Below are positions 26,948-40,486 of a DNA stretch of 64,000 bases, piece after piece. The stretch covers positions 166,175-230,174 of the forward strand of contig NZ_BMGG01000006.1 in NCBI RefSeq assembly GCF_014640075.1, read 5' to 3'. Every line of letters starts with the position of its first letter. Position 1 is the first letter of the stretch. The position numbers and the translations under genes were made by a program. The DNA comes from Chelatococcus reniformis (GTDB lineage Bacteria > Pseudomonadota > Alphaproteobacteria > Rhizobiales > Beijerinckiaceae). The notes beneath the pieces are model-generated. The model had not been told where the DNA came from. It ran no database searches and saw only the letters and a program-made list of their open reading frames with translations.

Positions 26948-27256
26948 GCTGGAGCGTTTGCGATCGGGGCCAACCACCCAATCGCAAGAGAAGCGCTTCG
27001 GATTCGAAACTTGGCGCATTTCTCCGCAATTGGATGGCGCTCACCAATTGCGAATGCTCTGAACCGCCCGCCTCCTGCAAACGCATCGCCATCTGGGGGC
27101 GCCGGCGCGCCGGCGGACGCCCGTCTTGCCGTGCGCCCGGCCGACATTCGACGTTTGCCGTTGCCTCGGGCAGTCTGCACATGCTGGAACGGCATTTCCC
27201 CCCGGGTGCGCGCTGGACCCGGGGCGGAGCGCCCGGCGGCTTTGACGGAGAAGACT
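26948..27256. other. 309-bp intergenic region with two hairpin repeats
   Basis: Holds two hairpins. TTGCGAT/ATCGCAA spans 26958-26987. GCATT..CGCAATTGG pairs with CCAATTGCG..AATGC over 27016-27057. They are joined by a spacer containing GATTC. The layout matches the double-hairpin repeats found elsewhere in the window. The rest up to 27256 contains only the ribosome binding site of the next gene. Confidence 0.6.
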
Positions 27257-27859
27257 ATGGCGACGATCACGACGATCGAGGCACTGCGGCAGATCATCCC
27301 GGCCACGGGCAGGACCACCAAGATCCGTGATCACATCGACGAACAGGGCCGCGACTTCATTGCCGCGTCGCCCTTCCTGATCATGGCGACGACAAGCGCC
27401 TCGGGGATCGTCGAGGTCAGTCCCAAGGGCGACGCGCCGGGCTTCGTCGAGATGCAGGACGATCGCACGCTCCTCGTCCCCGACCGCGTCGGCAACAATC
27501 TCGCCTTCGGCTTGGAGAACCTGATAGCCAATCCGGCGATCGCGCTGATCTTCATCGTGCCCAACACCGGCGAGACCCTGCGCGTCACCGGCAGGGGCGA
27601 GATCATCGACGATGCCGACGTCTGCGAGCGTATGAGCGCGCGCGGTAAGGCCGCCAAGCTGGTGACCCGCATCCACGTCGAGCGCGCCTACTTCCACTGT
27701 GCCCGTTCGCTCTTGCGGGCCAGCCTGTGGGATCCGGCGACGTGGCCGCCACCCGGCAAGATCTCCTTCGGCCGCATCATCGCCGAAGCAACGGCCGACG
27801 CACGGACGGACGTGGCGACGTTCGACCGCAACATCGACGAAGCCTACAAGTACCTGTAG
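27257..27859 (+). CDS. pyridoxamine 5'-phosphate oxidase-like FMN-binding protein
   Basis: A 200-residue split-barrel protein of the PNPOx-like superfamily, closest in layout to the MSMEG_1061-type group. The core strands FIAASPFLIMATTSASGIVE, SPKGDAPGF, LLVPDRVGNNLAFGLENLIA and GRGEIIDDADV are visible. Such proteins bind FMN or F420 and reduce or oxidise small molecules; the substrate is unknown. True PdxH residues for pyridoxal phosphate binding are not evident, so it should not be read as pdxH. GGAGAAG lies just before the ATG. It ends 10 bp from convergent glnE. Confidence 0.8.
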   Translation: MATITTIEALRQIIPATGRTTKIRDHIDEQGRDFIAASPFLIMATTSASGIVEVSPKGDAPGFVEMQDDRTLLVPDRVGNNLAFGLENLIANPAIALIFIVPNTGETLRVTGRGEIIDDADVCERMSARGKAAKLVTRIHVERAYFHCARSLLRASLWDPATWPPPGKISFGRIIAEATADARTDVATFDRNIDEAYKYL

Positions 27860-27869
27860 CGCGGCCCGC

Positions 27870-30817
<2,948 letters not shown>

Positions 30818-30821
<4 letters not shown>

Positions 30822-32287
30822 GCCGCGGCCTTCAGCGGCAGTTCGATCACGGCGCGCAGGCCCGGCTGGTTGTCCTCCAGCCGCAGCTTGCCACCGTGCA
30901 GGCGCGCCACCGCTGCCGCCAGGCTCAGCCCGAGCCCGAAGCCCGGCCGGCTGCGCGCTCCTTCCAGGCGCACGAAGCGCTCCAGCACGTGTTCCCGCTC
31001 GCCGTCTGGAATTCCCATCCCGCGATCCGCCACCACCAGCTCGATGCGATCGCCCCGCCGGCAGGCGGTCACCGACAATTGCGCACCGGCGGCGGGTGTC
31101 GCACCCGACGCGGCACCGGGACCCGCACCGGCACTGCCCACGTCGGCGGACGGGAGCGCGCCTCCTGCCGGCGCCGCATACTTCAGGGCGTTGTCGACCA
31201 GGTTTGCCATGGCCTGGCTGAGCAGCTCCCGGCTGCCGTGCACGGGCAGGTGGTCCTGCACGTCGATGATCATGGGCATGCCCGCCTCCTCCGCCAGCGG
31301 TTCATAGAGGTCGGCGACGCTGCGCGCGACCTCGGCGGCGTCAAAATCCGTCATCGTCTCGCGCGTACCGCCGCCGGCTTCGAGGCGCGCGATCATCAGC
31401 AGCGCGTTGAAGATCCGGATCAGATTATCCGATTCCTCGATGGTGCCTTCCAGCGCCTGCGCATATTGCTCGGGCGTCCTGGCGGTGCGCAGGGCCTCCT
31501 CCGCCCGATTGCGCAGACGCGTCAACGGCGTCTTGAGGTCGTGGGCAATGTTGTCCGATACCTCCTTCAGCCCGCTCATCAGCTCGCCGATGCGATCGAG
31601 CATGGTGTTGAGGTTCTGGGCCAGGCGGTCGAGCTCGTCGCCCGTGCCCGCCACGGGCAGCCGGCCGGCGATATCGCCCGCCATGATGGTCTGAGCCGAC
31701 GCGGTCATGTCGTCGACGCGCTTCAGCACGCGGCGGGTAATGAACCAGCCGCCCACGACGGCGAGCAGGGTGATCAGCCCGACCGACAGGCCGATCGCCC
31801 GGCGCATGACGTCGCGCAGGCGGTCCTGCTCCTCCAGATCGCGGCCGACGAGCAGCCGGAAGCCGCCCGGCAACACGTAGACCTGGGCCAGGGCGCGGCC
31901 ATTGACGCGCCGCTCCTCGCTCTCCGTCGCCAGCGAATATTCGATGACGCGTGTTCCCGCCTCGTCGAGTGCGTCGGCCGGCAAGTCGCCGATGTTGCCG
32001 GCGAGGCGCTCGCCGGCGAAGGTCGTCACCAGATAGAGCGACGCGCCGGGACGGCGGATGCGGCGGTCGACGCTGACGATCAGGCGGCGGATCCCGCCCA
32101 GCCGGTACTGCTCCGCCAGCCCGCTGGTCTCGGCTGCAATAGTCGAGCGCACCTGGTCGAGCAGCAGCTCGCGCGCGTTGAAGGCGACGTAGCCGAGCAC
32201 GAAGCCCGCGAACAGCACAAAGACGATGAGATAGATCAGCGACAGCTTGAAGGCGGTCGTGCGGAAGAGCTTACCGAGCGCTGTCAC
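30818..32287 (-). CDS. sensor histidine kinase (EnvZ/QseC type)
   Basis: A 489-residue membrane kinase. The first membrane segment is at about 13-36 (LSLIYLIVFVLFAGFVLGYV), then a periplasmic part, a second segment at about 165-190, a HAMP domain, HisKA with H249 in SDNIAHDLKTPLTRLRNR, and the ATPase domain. The ATPase domain is interrupted by an Ala/Gly/Pro-rich insert of about 30 residues after the N-box (NLVDNALKYAAPAGG). It starts with a GTG 17 bases inside the upstream regulator gene and overlaps glnE by 4 bases, so regulator, kinase and glnE form one operon. Its signal is unknown. Confidence 0.88.
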
Positions 32288-32963
32288 GGACCATGTATCC
32301 CGCCCCTCGGATGGTGTGGATCAACACCGTGTCGTAGCCCTTGTCGACCTTGGCGCGCAGGCGCGACACATGCACGTCGATAACGTTGGTCTGCGGGTCG
32401 AAGTGATAGTCCCAGACGTTCTCGAGCAGCATCGTCCGCGTCACCACCTGGCCGGCGTGCTTCATCAGATACTCGAGGAGACGGAATTCGCGCGGTTGCA
32501 GCACGATCTCGTTGCCGGCGCGCGTGACGCGGTGCGACAGGCGATCGAGCTCCAGCGCCCCGACCCGGTAGGTGGTCTGCTCGGCCGACGGCACGTGCCG
32601 GCGGCGGGACAGCACCTCGACCCGGGCCAGCAGCTCGGCAAAGGCGTAGGGCTTGGCCAAGTAGTCGTCGCCACCGGCGCGCAGGCCCTTGACGCGGTCA
32701 TCGACCTGGCCGAGCGCCGACAGGATGACGACCGGGGTCTCCACCTCCTGCTCGCGCAGCGAGCGGATCAGCGACAGGCCGTCGAGCTTGGGCAGCATGC
32801 GGTCGACGACGAGCACGTCGTAGAGGCCCTCGCGGGCGAGCGCATAGCCCTCAAGACCGTCCGGCGCATGGTCGGCGACGTGGCCCGACTCCTGGAAAGC
32901 CTTGACCATATAGGCGGCCGCCTCAGGGTCGTCCTCAACAACGAGAATCCTCATGTCGGACAT
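32271..32963 (-). CDS. OmpR-family response regulator
   Basis: A 230-residue transcription regulator. The receiver domain has acidic E10-D11-D12, phospho-acceptor D54 in VLVVDRMLPKLDG and lysine in YLAKPYAFAEL. A winged-helix DNA-binding domain follows (about 130-228; LQPREFRLLEYLMKHAGQVV, VDVHVSRLRAKVDKG-like, IRGAGYMV). GGGAG lies 8 bases before the ATG at 32963. The cognate kinase gene overlaps its 3' end. A terminator-like hairpin separates it from degP, so the pair probably has its own promoter. Confidence 0.9.
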   Translation of the reverse strand: MSDMRILVVEDDPEAAAYMVKAFQESGHVADHAPDGLEGYALAREGLYDVLVVDRMLPKLDGLSLIRSLREQEVETPVVILSALGQVDDRVKGLRAGGDDYLAKPYAFAELLARVEVLSRRRHVPSAEQTTYRVGALELDRLSHRVTRAGNEIVLQPREFRLLEYLMKHAGQVVTRTMLLENVWDYHFDPQTNVIDVHVSRLRAKVDKGYDTVLIHTIRGAGYMVRDSAR

Positions 32964-32980
32964 GATAGCCGCTCCCAAAC

Positions 32981-33016
32981 GCAAACGGCAGGCCGGGCAC
33001 GAAGCCCGACCTGCCG
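32981..33016 (-). terminator. terminator-like hairpin between degP and the second two-component pair
   Basis: On the minus strand CGGCAGG-T-CGGGC pairs with GCCCG-G-CCTGCCG around a TTCG-type loop (13-bp stem with one mismatch), then reads TTTGCGTTT. It probably ends the ccm-degP transcript. Confidence 0.6.
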
Positions 33017-33096
33017 CCCCCTCCCGGAATACCGGCCCCAGCGGGGCGACTGGAGAGCCGAGACCGGATTCCGAAGCTGGTTGAAGCGTTAGCCGA

Positions 33097-34713
33097 TCAG
33101 GCGGTCGGCACCTGGATGGCGAGGAAGCGCGAGCCCTTCTGCGATTCCAGCCGCATCAGCACTGCCTTCTTGCCGTCCTTGCGGCTTTGGGCGATGGCGC
33201 TCTTGACGTCCTGGGGCGTCTCGACCGCCTTGCCCGCCACCTCGGCGATCACGTCGCCGGGCTTGAGGCCCTTCTCCTCGGCCGGCGAGCCAGGCTCGAC
33301 GCCAACCACGACGACACCCTTGGCGGCAGCGCCACCGACGCTGTCGGCCGGAGCCAGCGACAGGCCGAGCTTGCCGACGTCCGCGCCCTTGTCGTCCGAG
33401 CGGGAGGCGGTCTTCTCGCCGGGCAGCTTGCCCAGCTTGACGCTCAGCTCCTGGCTCTTACCATCGCGCCACACGGTCAGCGTCACGGTCGAGCCGGGCT
33501 CCAGGCCGGCGACCTCGCGGCTCAGCTCGCGCGCGTCCTTCACGCCCTTGCCGTTCAGCGCCGTGATGGCATCGCCCGTCTTGACGCCGGCACGGCCGGC
33601 CGGAGTGTCCGGATCGACCTTGGCCACCAGCGCGCCCTCGGGCTTGCTGAGCCCGATGCCGTCGGCGATGTCGGCGGTCACCGGCTGGATCTGGACCCCG
33701 AGGAACCCCCGGTGCACGCCGCCATGGTCGCGGATATCCGCCACGATCTTCTGCGCGGTCTCGGACGGGATCGCGAAGGCGATGCCGACACTGCCGCCGG
33801 ACGGCGAGGCGATCGCGGTGTTGATCCCGACCACTTCACCGGCAAGGTTGAACGTCGGGCCGCCCGAGTTGCCGCGGTTCACCGGCGCGTCGATCTGGAT
33901 GAAGTCGTCGTAGGGACCAGCCCCGATGTCACGGCCGCGGGCCGAGACGATGCCCGCCGTCACCGTGCCGCCCAGGCCGAACGGATTGCCCACGGCGATC
34001 ACCCAGTCGCCGATGCGCGGCATGGCCGAGCCGAAGGACACCGTCGGATACGGACCGTTCTCCACCGTCTTCAGCAGCGCCAGGTCGGTCTTGGGATCCG
34101 TGCCGACGACCTTAGCCTTGAGGGTGCGCCCGTCGTCGGTGATGACCTCGACGTTCATGCCCTTCTCGACGACGTGGTTGTTGGTGACGATGTAGCCGTC
34201 CTTGGAGATGAAGAAGCCGGAGCCCTGGGCTTCACCGAAGCGGCGCGGGCCGGGGCGGCCGCGGGGACCTTCCCCGCGATCCTCGTCCATACCCTGGCGC
34301 TGGCGCGGGCCGGCCGTGCCGCCGTCCTGCTGGAAGCGGCGGAAGAAGCGCTCCATCGGGCTGCCCGGCTCAAGGCCGAACTCTTCCATCGACATGCCGC
34401 CGGCGCCGGTCGGCTGATCCTCGGCGACCTTGACCCGCACGGAGACGACCGCCGGCTTCACCTTGGCGACGACGTCGGCAAAGGAGGGCTGAACCGCAGT
34501 CTGGCTGGGGGCGGCGGCCGTCTGGGCGACGGCCTGGTTGTAGGGTGGCAGCACCAGCCCCTCCACCACGCCGGCGGCCGCGATCGCGCCGATGGCGGCG
34601 GCGCCGAGCAGCACGGACGTGCGCGCGCGGCGGCGGGCACGCGGCATGCGGATCTCGGTCGGTGCGCCCTCCAGTTCGGGCTGCGGCTGCGCGGGAGGAA
34701 GTGAATGATGCAT
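33097..34713 (-). CDS. degP: periplasmic serine protease/chaperone Do (HtrA)
   Basis: A 538-residue envelope protease that degrades or holds misfolded periplasmic proteins. A basic N-terminus (PRARRRARTSV) and a hydrophobic stretch (about 33-52) form an uncleaved anchor or signal. The catalytic triad is H180 (YIVTNNHVVEKG), D210 (KTDLALLKT) and S283 (NRGNSGGPTFN). Two PDZ domains follow (about 325-420 and 450-530). A Gly/Arg/Pro-rich loop at about 130-160 (GMDEDRGEGPRGRPGPRRFG) is the variable LA-loop region. It lies 231 bp behind ccmH, as in rhizobial cycHJKL-degP clusters. Confidence 0.94.
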   Translation of the reverse strand: MHHSLPPAQPQPELEGAPTEIRMPRARRRARTSVLLGAAAIGAIAAAGVVEGLVLPPYNQAVAQTAAAPSQTAVQPSFADVVAKVKPAVVSVRVKVAEDQPTGAGGMSMEEFGLEPGSPMERFFRRFQQDGGTAGPRQRQGMDEDRGEGPRGRPGPRRFGEAQGSGFFISKDGYIVTNNHVVEKGMNVEVITDDGRTLKAKVVGTDPKTDLALLKTVENGPYPTVSFGSAMPRIGDWVIAVGNPFGLGGTVTAGIVSARGRDIGAGPYDDFIQIDAPVNRGNSGGPTFNLAGEVVGINTAIASPSGGSVGIAFAIPSETAQKIVADIRDHGGVHRGFLGVQIQPVTADIADGIGLSKPEGALVAKVDPDTPAGRAGVKTGDAITALNGKGVKDARELSREVAGLEPGSTVTLTVWRDGKSQELSVKLGKLPGEKTASRSDDKGADVGKLGLSLAPADSVGGAAAKGVVVVGVEPGSPAEEKGLKPGDVIAEVAGKAVETPQDVKSAIAQSRKDGKKAVLMRLESQKGSRFLAIQVPTA

Positions 34714-34944
34714 GACCCAACTCCATGGCCGTTCGGCCGGTTGCTATGGAGTGGACCATGACGGCGCGCGGCTTACGGCACTCTCTCCGGCGCATGAAAC
34801 TTTCGTAATGGCGCGGCGCGGCGCGCGGCAGGATGAAACCACCCGTGCTCGGCCCCGTGCCAATCTTGAAGCTGGAGGTTCTTCTCTTTTGCGTCGGTGA
34901 CGCCCGTCCGATCGCGACAGGCAAGGCGCATTGCGCCTCGCCGT

Positions 34945-35415
34945 TCAGCGTTCCTCGTTCAGGATCGCATCGAGCTTGGCCTGCTCGGCCGGACTCAGGT
35001 CGGGGGGCGGCGGCGGTCTCCGTGTCCGCCGGCCAATCACAATGGCCACGGCGCCGGCCAGCAGCACGAGGAGCGGGCTTGCCCACAGGATCGCCGTGTC
35101 CAGTTTGAACGGCGGTTTGAGCAGGACGAAGTCCCCATAGCGGCTGACGACGAAGTCGCGCACGGCCCTGTCGCTGTCGCCCGATTGCAGGCGCTCCCGC
35201 ACCAGCAGGCGCAGGTCCCGCGCCAGCGGCGCGTCCGAATCGTCGATCGACTGATTCTGGCAGACGAGGCAACGCAGGCCCGCGGAGATGTCGCGCGCCC
35301 GCGCCTCAAGCTGCCTGTCGGCCAGCACTTCGTCCGGCTGCAGGGCGACCGCGGGCAAGCTGGCGGTCACGGCCAGGAGCATCACCCCCGCAATGCCCCA
35401 GCGCCGGCAACGCAC
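34945..35415 (-). CDS. ccmH: cytochrome c-type biogenesis protein CcmH (CycL)
   Basis: A 156-residue periplasmic, membrane-anchored thiol protein that keeps the heme-binding cysteines of apocytochrome c reduced and ready for heme attachment. After a signal peptide ([14 protein letters not shown]) comes the redox motif [20 protein letters not shown], then a single membrane anchor at about 107-127 ([20 protein letters not shown]). The start is a GTG 4 bases after the ccmF stop. It is the last gene of the ccmIEFH operon. The length is that of the short CcmH form without a TPR domain; that domain is supplied by CcmI. Confidence 0.93.
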   Translation of the reverse strand: MRCRRWGIAGVMLLAVTASLPAVALQPDEVLADRQLEARARDISAGLRCLVCQNQSIDDSDAPLARDLRLLVRERLQSGDSDRAVRDFVVSRYGDFVLLKPPFKLDTAILWASPLLVLLAGAVAIVIGRRTRRPPPPPDLSPAEQAKLDAILNEER

Positions 35416-35419
35416 CGCC

Positions 35420-37414
35420 CTACTCCGCCGCCGCCGGCGTCGCCGTCGGCAGCGATGCCTGGGCCCGCCGGGATGGCACCGGCACGCCGAGGCGCAGGCG
35501 CCGATCGCTCAGAGACAGGGCTCCACCGAGCGCCATCACCACCGCGCCCAGCCAGATGAGCAGCACGAACGGCTTCCAGTAGATGCGCACGCCCAGGGCT
35601 CCGTCGCGGCTGTCGCCGAGGCTGACGTAGACTTGGCTGAGACCCAGGGTGCGGATGCCCGCCTCCGTCGTCGTCGTCGCCCGCGCGGCGTAGAATCGCT
35701 TGGACGCCTCGACCGACGCGACCGCAGCTCCCCCCTCGATCAACCGAAAACGGGCCGCCTCCTCGTTGAAGTTGGGCCCCGTGCGCGGGAAGGCGCCCTC
35801 CAAGACCACCGTGAACGGGCCGGCCTGCGCCGCCTCTCCCGGTTTGAGTGTAACCAGCGTCTCGACACTCCACGCCTGGGCGGCGAGGCCGAGCACGACG
35901 ACACCGACGCCGGCGTGCGCCACCGCCGACCCCCAGGCGGAGCGAGGCAGGCCGAAGGCCCGGCGCAGGGCGTTCGACAGCGGCATACCGCGCGACCAGC
36001 TGCGTGCGACCACCTCGTTCACGCCAGCCGCGACCAGAAACAGCCCGAGGCCGACACCGAACACGGCGAGCACCGGCCCGCCCCGCGTCACCGCGACGGT
36101 GACGGCACCGCCCACGACGGCAATGGCCAGCGCCGCGACGACGCGCTGCGCCGCGCCGAGCAGGTTGCCGCGCTTCCAGGCGAGGGCCTGGCCAAAGGGG
36201 ACGAGCAGGAGCAGCGCGAGGGCCAGCGGCAGGAAGGTCAACTCGAAGAACGGCGCACCGACCGAGATCTTGTCGCCGGTGAGCGCCTCCAAGGCGAGCG
36301 GGTAGATCGTGCCGATCAGCACCGTTGCGCAGGCCGAGGCGAGCAACAGATTGTTGAGCACGAGGGCGCCTTCCCGCGATACAGGCGCGAACAGGCCGCC
36401 TTGCTTGAGCACCGGGGCACGCCACGCGAACAGTGCGAAGCCGCCGCCGATGAAGGCGACGAGGATGCACAGGATGAAGAACCCGCGGCCCGGGTCGGTG
36501 GCAAAGGTGTGAACCGAGGTCAGCACGCCGGAACGCACGAGAAACGTCCCGAGCAGCGACAGTGAGAAGGTCAGGATGGCAAGGAGCAGCGTCCAGACCT
36601 TGAGGGCGTCGCGCTTCTCCATCACCAGCATCGAGTGCATGAGCGCCGTGCCGGCGAGCCACGGCATCAGCGAGGCATTCTCGACGGGATCCCAGAACCA
36701 GAAGCCGCCCCAGCCGAGCTCGTAATAAGCCCAGTAGGAGCCCATGGCGATGCCGAGCGTGAGGAAAATCCAGGCGACCAGCGACCATGGCCGCACGGCG
36801 CGCGCCCAGACCGCATCGATGCGCCCCTCGATGAGAGCCGCCGCGGCGAACGCAAAGACGATGGAGTAGCCCACGTAGCCGACGTAGAGCAGCGGCGGAT
36901 GGATGGCGAGGCCGATGTCCTGGAGGATCGGATTGAGATCCTGGCCTTCGGCAGGCGCCGGAAACACCCGCGCGAACGGATCCGAGGTGGCGAGCACGAA
37001 AGCCAGGAAGGCAATCGTCACAACGCCCTGGACGGCGAGCGTGTCGGTGCGCAGCGGCTCGGGCACTGAGCGGCGCGACACGGCGACGAGCGCCCCGAAC
37101 AGCGCCAGAACCAAGATCCACAGGAGCATGGAGCCCTCGTGGTTTCCCCAGACGCCGGTGACCTTGTAGAGCAGCGGCTTGAGCGAGTGGGAATTCTCGA
37201 CCACGTTGACGACCGAGAAGTCCGACGTGACATGTGCCTTGACCAGGGCGGCGAAGGCGATCAGGACGCAGACGAAGACGGCAACCGCTGCTGCCGGCCC
37301 GATGCTCATCAGCGCCGCGTCACGCGCCCGCGCCCCCCAGAACGGCAACACCACCTGGATCACAGCGAGCGCCAAGGCCAACGCCAGTGCGTAGTGGCCG
37401 ACCTCGACGCTCAT
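35420..37414 (-). CDS. ccmF: cytochrome c heme lyase subunit CcmF (CycK)
   Basis: A 664-residue integral membrane protein that transfers heme from CcmE to apocytochrome c. It has about 14-15 membrane segments and the tryptophan-rich WWD-type signature ([20 protein letters not shown], about 225-245). Conserved heme-coordinating histidines occur in [11 protein letters not shown] and in [13 protein letters not shown]-terminal soluble region (about 490-625) is present. Its ATG overlaps the ccmE stop by 4 bases (ATGA). Confidence 0.95.
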   Translation of the reverse strand: MSVEVGHYALALALALAVIQVVLPFWGARARDAALMSIGPAAAVAVFVCVLIAFAALVKAHVTSDFSVVNVVENSHSLKPLLYKVTGVWGNHEGSMLLWILVLALFGALVAVSRRSVPEPLRTDTLAVQGVVTIAFLAFVLATSDPFARVFPAPAEGQDLNPILQDIGLAIHPPLLYVGYVGYSIVFAFAAAALIEGRIDAVWARAVRPWSLVAWIFLTLGIAMGSYWAYYELGWGGFWFWDPVENASLMPWLAGTALMHSMLVMEKRDALKVWTLLLAILTFSLSLLGTFLVRSGVLTSVHTFATDPGRGFFILCILVAFIGGGFALFAWRAPVLKQGGLFAPVSREGALVLNNLLLASACATVLIGTIYPLALEALTGDKISVGAPFFELTFLPLALALLLLVPFGQALAWKRGNLLGAAQRVVAALAIAVVGGAVTVAVTRGGPVLAVFGVGLGLFLVAAGVNEVVARSWSRGMPLSNALRRAFGLPRSAWGSAVAHAGVGVVVLGLAAQAWSVETLVTLKPGEAAQAGPFTVVLEGAFPRTGPNFNEEAARFRLIEGGAAVASVEASKRFYAARATTTTEAGIRTLGLSQVYVSLGDSRDGALGVRIYWKPFVLLIWLGAVVMALGGALSLSDRRLRLGVPVPSRRAQASLPTATPAAAE

Positions 37415-37884
37415 TGGGTGACGGCCTTCGCGTCGCTGGCGGCCGCCGGCTGCTCGCCTTGCCAGACGCCCTGCTTCTTGAGCGCGGCCGCAACCTCCCG
37501 CGGCATGTAGCGCTCGTCGTGCTTGGCAAGCACGCTGGCGGCCCGGAACGAGCCGTCGGGCTGAAGCGTGCCCTCGGCGATGACGCCCTGCCCCTCGCGG
37601 AACAGATCCGGGAGCAGCCCCGTGTAGGTGACGGCGACGTCCGTGGCCGTGTCGGTGATGGCGAATTGGACGGTCTGGCCGGCCTCCCGCACCATGGACC
37701 CCGGCTTGACGAGCCCGCCGATGCGCACGCGGGCGCCCGGGCCGATCCCCTTCTGCGCGATTTCAGTCGGCCCATAGAAGAATACGATGGTGTCGCGCAT
37801 GGCGAAGAGCACCAGCCCGACCGCCACGGCCAGGACTCCCAGAGCGGATCCGATAAGCGCCAGACGGCGCTGCTTGCGGGTCAT
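37411..37884 (-). CDS. ccmE: heme chaperone CcmE (CycJ)
   Basis: A 157-residue periplasmic heme chaperone with one N-terminal membrane anchor ([20 protein letters not shown]). It binds heme covalently through the histidine in [14 protein letters not shown], which with the following tyrosine is the family hallmark. The OB-fold core ([19 protein letters not shown], then [21 protein letters not shown]) is complete. The gene starts 16 bp after ccmI and overlaps ccmF by 4 bp. The ABC-type loading genes ccmABCD are not in the window. Confidence 0.95.
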   Translation of the reverse strand: MTRKQRRLALIGSALGVLAVAVGLVLFAMRDTIVFFYGPTEIAQKGIGPGARVRIGGLVKPGSMVREAGQTVQFAITDTATDVAVTYTGLLPDLFREGQGVIAEGTLQPDGSFRAASVLAKHDERYMPREVAAALKKQGVWQGEQPAAASDAKAVTQ

Positions 37885-37900
37885 GCGAGGGCCCTCGAGC

Positions 37901-39010
37901 TCACGGTTTCGCCGCCGGCTCGACGAGCCCGAGCTCGCGCGCCAGCCCCTCTAGGCCAGCCACGTCCGCTGGACGCGCGGCAAGTGCCCGTTTGCCGGCC
38001 TGCACCGCCACGACCGCCTTCGCCTGGTCGCCCAGCACGACATAAGATCGCACCAGGCGCAACCAACCCTGTGCGTCGTTGCCGTCCTGTGCCAGCCGCT
38101 GGGCAAGCCCCTCGACCATTCCGGCGATCGCTGCTTTCTGCTCGCTCGCGGGTAAATTCGCAATGGCCGCCGACGCCGCAGGCGCCGACAACGCGGCCAG
38201 CTTGGCCTCAACCGTGGATCGCCACGGCGCGCCCGGCGGCGCCGACGCAATCAGCGCCGACAGGCGCGTAGCCGCCTCATCGGGGCGGCCGTCCTGTTCG
38301 GCGGCAAGCGCCAGATAGAACTGAGCTTTGGCGGATTTCGGATCACCCGCCAGGCCCCGCTCGAAGACACGCCGGGCCGCCTTCTCGACCACACCGTTGG
38401 CCGCCGCCACGAGAGCTTCTCCGTAGGCGGCGAGCCGGTCGGGCGTCTCGCCCAGCAGGCGGATGGCGTTCTCGTAAGCCCGCACGGCATCGCCGGCGCG
38501 GCCGCTCTTCAGGTAAACCGGCGCCAGCACGTCCCAGCCGCGGCCGTCAGCCGGATCCCGCGCAAGGTGCGCCTCCACGCGCGCCACCGCCTCGGCCATC
38601 CCCATCCCTCCCGCCCTCGGCGCTTCGCGCGCCGCCAGGGGCTGGGCGGGCAGCCCTGGCGAGCCGACGGCGCCGTAGACGGCGATGGCCACGAGCGGGA
38701 TGGTCGACAGCGCGACCGCGGATGCGGCCCGGCGGCGGCGCAGGGCCGGCTCGCTGTCGCCACCGGTGGCCGGCGCGGCGCCGGCGCTGGCGCGGATCAG
38801 GCGCCTGGCCGCCTCCGCCCGGGCGGCATCCGCCTCCCCCGGTTCCAGCAGGCCGCGGCCGAGATCCCGGTCGATCTCGGCGAGTTGGGCGGCATAGAAG
38901 GCAGTCTGATCGACGGCACCCGCCCGCGTCGGCAACCGCCGCGACAACGGCCACAGCACGGCGAGCACGGCGATGCCGGTCATGACCGCGAAAGCGAGCC
39001 AGATCGTCAT
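37901..39010 (-). CDS. ccmI: cytochrome c-type biogenesis protein CcmI (CycH)
   Basis: A 369-residue membrane protein that binds apocytochrome c C-termini and presents them to CcmF/CcmH. Two membrane segments (about 2-22, and about 90-112; [20 protein letters not shown]) flank a short cytoplasmic coiled-coil part ([20 protein letters not shown]). The periplasmic part holds TPR-like repeats ([40 protein letters not shown]). AGGAAAG lies just before the ATG at 39010. It opens the ccmIEFH set and follows feuQ by 74 bp on the same strand. Confidence 0.92.
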   Translation of the reverse strand: MTIWLAFAVMTGIAVLAVLWPLSRRLPTRAGAVDQTAFYAAQLAEIDRDLGRGLLEPGEADAARAEAARRLIRASAGAAPATGGDSEPALRRRRAASAVALSTIPLVAIAVYGAVGSPGLPAQPLAAREAPRAGGMGMAEAVARVEAHLARDPADGRGWDVLAPVYLKSGRAGDAVRAYENAIRLLGETPDRLAAYGEALVAAANGVVEKAARRVFERGLAGDPKSAKAQFYLALAAEQDGRPDEAATRLSALIASAPPGAPWRSTVEAKLAALSAPAASAAIANLPASEQKAAIAGMVEGLAQRLAQDGNDAQGWLRLVRSYVVLGDQAKAVVAVQAGKRALAARPADVAGLEGLARELGLVEPAAKP

Positions 39011-39084
39011 AGGCTTTCCTACAGCAACGCTGCCGCACAAAAGAGAGCTGGGCGCGGCGACATAAGGTCACGCGCGCAACGAAT

Positions 39085-40485
39085 TCAGACGGCAGGAAGT
39101 TTGAGCACAGCTCTCAGGCCACCGAGCGGTGATGTCCCAAGTTCAAGTGATCCGCCGTAAAGCTCTGCCAGCTCCGCAACGATGGATAGGCCAAGTCCGG
39201 ATCCAGGTTTGCTCTCATCCAGCCTGCGCCCGCGCGCTACAGCCTCATCGCGAACATTTTCGGGAAGTCCGGGCCCGTCATCATCTACCGTCAGCACGAC
39301 CATGGATTTGTCGCCTGCCAGCACGACTTCTGCGTGCAGCGACAGCTCGGAAGCCGCCCATTTGAAGGCGTTGTCGGCCAGGTTTCCGGCCATGTCCTGG
39401 AAGTCGTGGATCTCGCCACGAAAGCGCGCACCCTCGGGCACCCGAACATCGACCGCGAGTCCGCGCTCGCCGTAGATCTTGCCCAAGGTGCGTCCCAACG
39501 CCTCGATGACCGGGCCGATGTCCGTCACCGTGCCCAAGGTCCCGGCGAGTGCCGCGGCACGGGCCCGATCGAGATAATAGTTGATCTGGTCCCGCATCAG
39601 GCTGGCCTGGTCCCGCATCTTGGCGGCGAGGTCGCCTTCCGCGCCGTCCGCCTCGTTGACGATCACGCTGAGCGGCGTCTTCAGCGCATGCGCCAGGTTG
39701 CCCACCTGGGTGCGGGCGCGGCCGAGGATTTCCCGGTTGGCGTCGATCAACAGGTTGAGCTCGACGGCCAGTGGCGCCACGTCGACCGGATATTCGCCGG
39801 CAATCTTGTCCGCGTCGCCGTGGCGGACCTCCTCGATGGACCGCCGCAGCCGGCTGAGCGGCTCCAGACCGAACTTCACCTGCAGCATGGTGGTCAGCAC
39901 TAGCGCGCAGCCCAGCAGAATGAAGGTGACCGTCAGCCAGAAGGTGAACTGGGAGATTGCCGCCTCGATCTCGTCCGCCGGTCCCGCCACCAGGACATCG
40001 AAGCGGCCGTCCTCGGCCAGGTCGATGCGTCGGCCGACCACGCGCAGGCGCCTGTCGTCCAGGCCGTTCTCGTAGCCCGTCACCACCTCGCCCTGCCCCT
40101 TGACCGGGCTCTCGGCGGCCGATCGCAACTGCGCGCCGAACAGCGAGCGCGACGCCCGGACATCCCGCGGTCCGCCGTCCAGGCGGCTCACCTGCCAGTA
40201 CCAGCCCGACAGTGGCAGCTCGAAGCGCGGCTCGCCTACGGCGCCGAGTTCCTTGGTCTCGAAGGCGCCGGGTGCCGCGAGGTCAGCAACGATATCGGTC
40301 AGGTAGACCTGCAGGCGCTCGTCGAAAGCGCGCTCGGACGTCCTGCGGTACAGCGCAGACAGGATCAGGCCGGCGATCACGAGAATGAACAGGCACCAGA
40401 ACACCGCCGAGGCAAAGAGCCGGGTGGCGATGGACCGGCGCCCCAGCGCGAGCCACGACGGTGAAGGGCCAGCTCGCGTCGGCAT
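39085..40485 (-). CDS. feuQ: sensor histidine kinase, FeuQ-like (PhoQ family)
   Basis: A 466-residue membrane kinase. Membrane segments are at about 22-45 (FASAVFWCLFILVIAGLIL) and about 165-190 (FWLTVTFILLGCALVLTTML), with a periplasmic sensor region of about 120 residues between. HAMP-like, HisKA with H266 in VGNLAHALKTPLSVIVNEAD, and ATPase domains (NLADNAFKWAASEL; DDDGPGLP; GSGLGLSIV) follow. The NLAHALKTPLS H-box is that of PhoQ/FeuQ kinases. In rhizobia FeuPQ controls export of cyclic glucans and osmotic adaptation. The ATG is one base after the feuP stop (TGAcATG). Confidence 0.85.
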   Translation of the reverse strand: MPTRAGPSPSWLALGRRSIATRLFASAVFWCLFILVIAGLILSALYRRTSERAFDERLQVYLTDIVADLAAPGAFETKELGAVGEPRFELPLSGWYWQVSRLDGGPRDVRASRSLFGAQLRSAAESPVKGQGEVVTGYENGLDDRRLRVVGRRIDLAEDGRFDVLVAGPADEIEAAISQFTFWLTVTFILLGCALVLTTMLQVKFGLEPLSRLRRSIEEVRHGDADKIAGEYPVDVAPLAVELNLLIDANREILGRARTQVGNLAHALKTPLSVIVNEADGAEGDLAAKMRDQASLMRDQINYYLDRARAAALAGTLGTVTDIGPVIEALGRTLGKIYGERGLAVDVRVPEGARFRGEIHDFQDMAGNLADNAFKWAASELSLHAEVVLAGDKSMVVLTVDDDGPGLPENVRDEAVARGRRLDESKPGSGLGLSIVAELAELYGGSLELGTSPLGGLRAVLKLPAV

Positions 40486-40486
40486 G

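Noticed and set aside
27257-27859. Naming the PNPOx-like protein pdxH
   Set aside because: It lacks the residues and length pattern of true pyridoxamine phosphate oxidase and fits the general FMN-binding group better.
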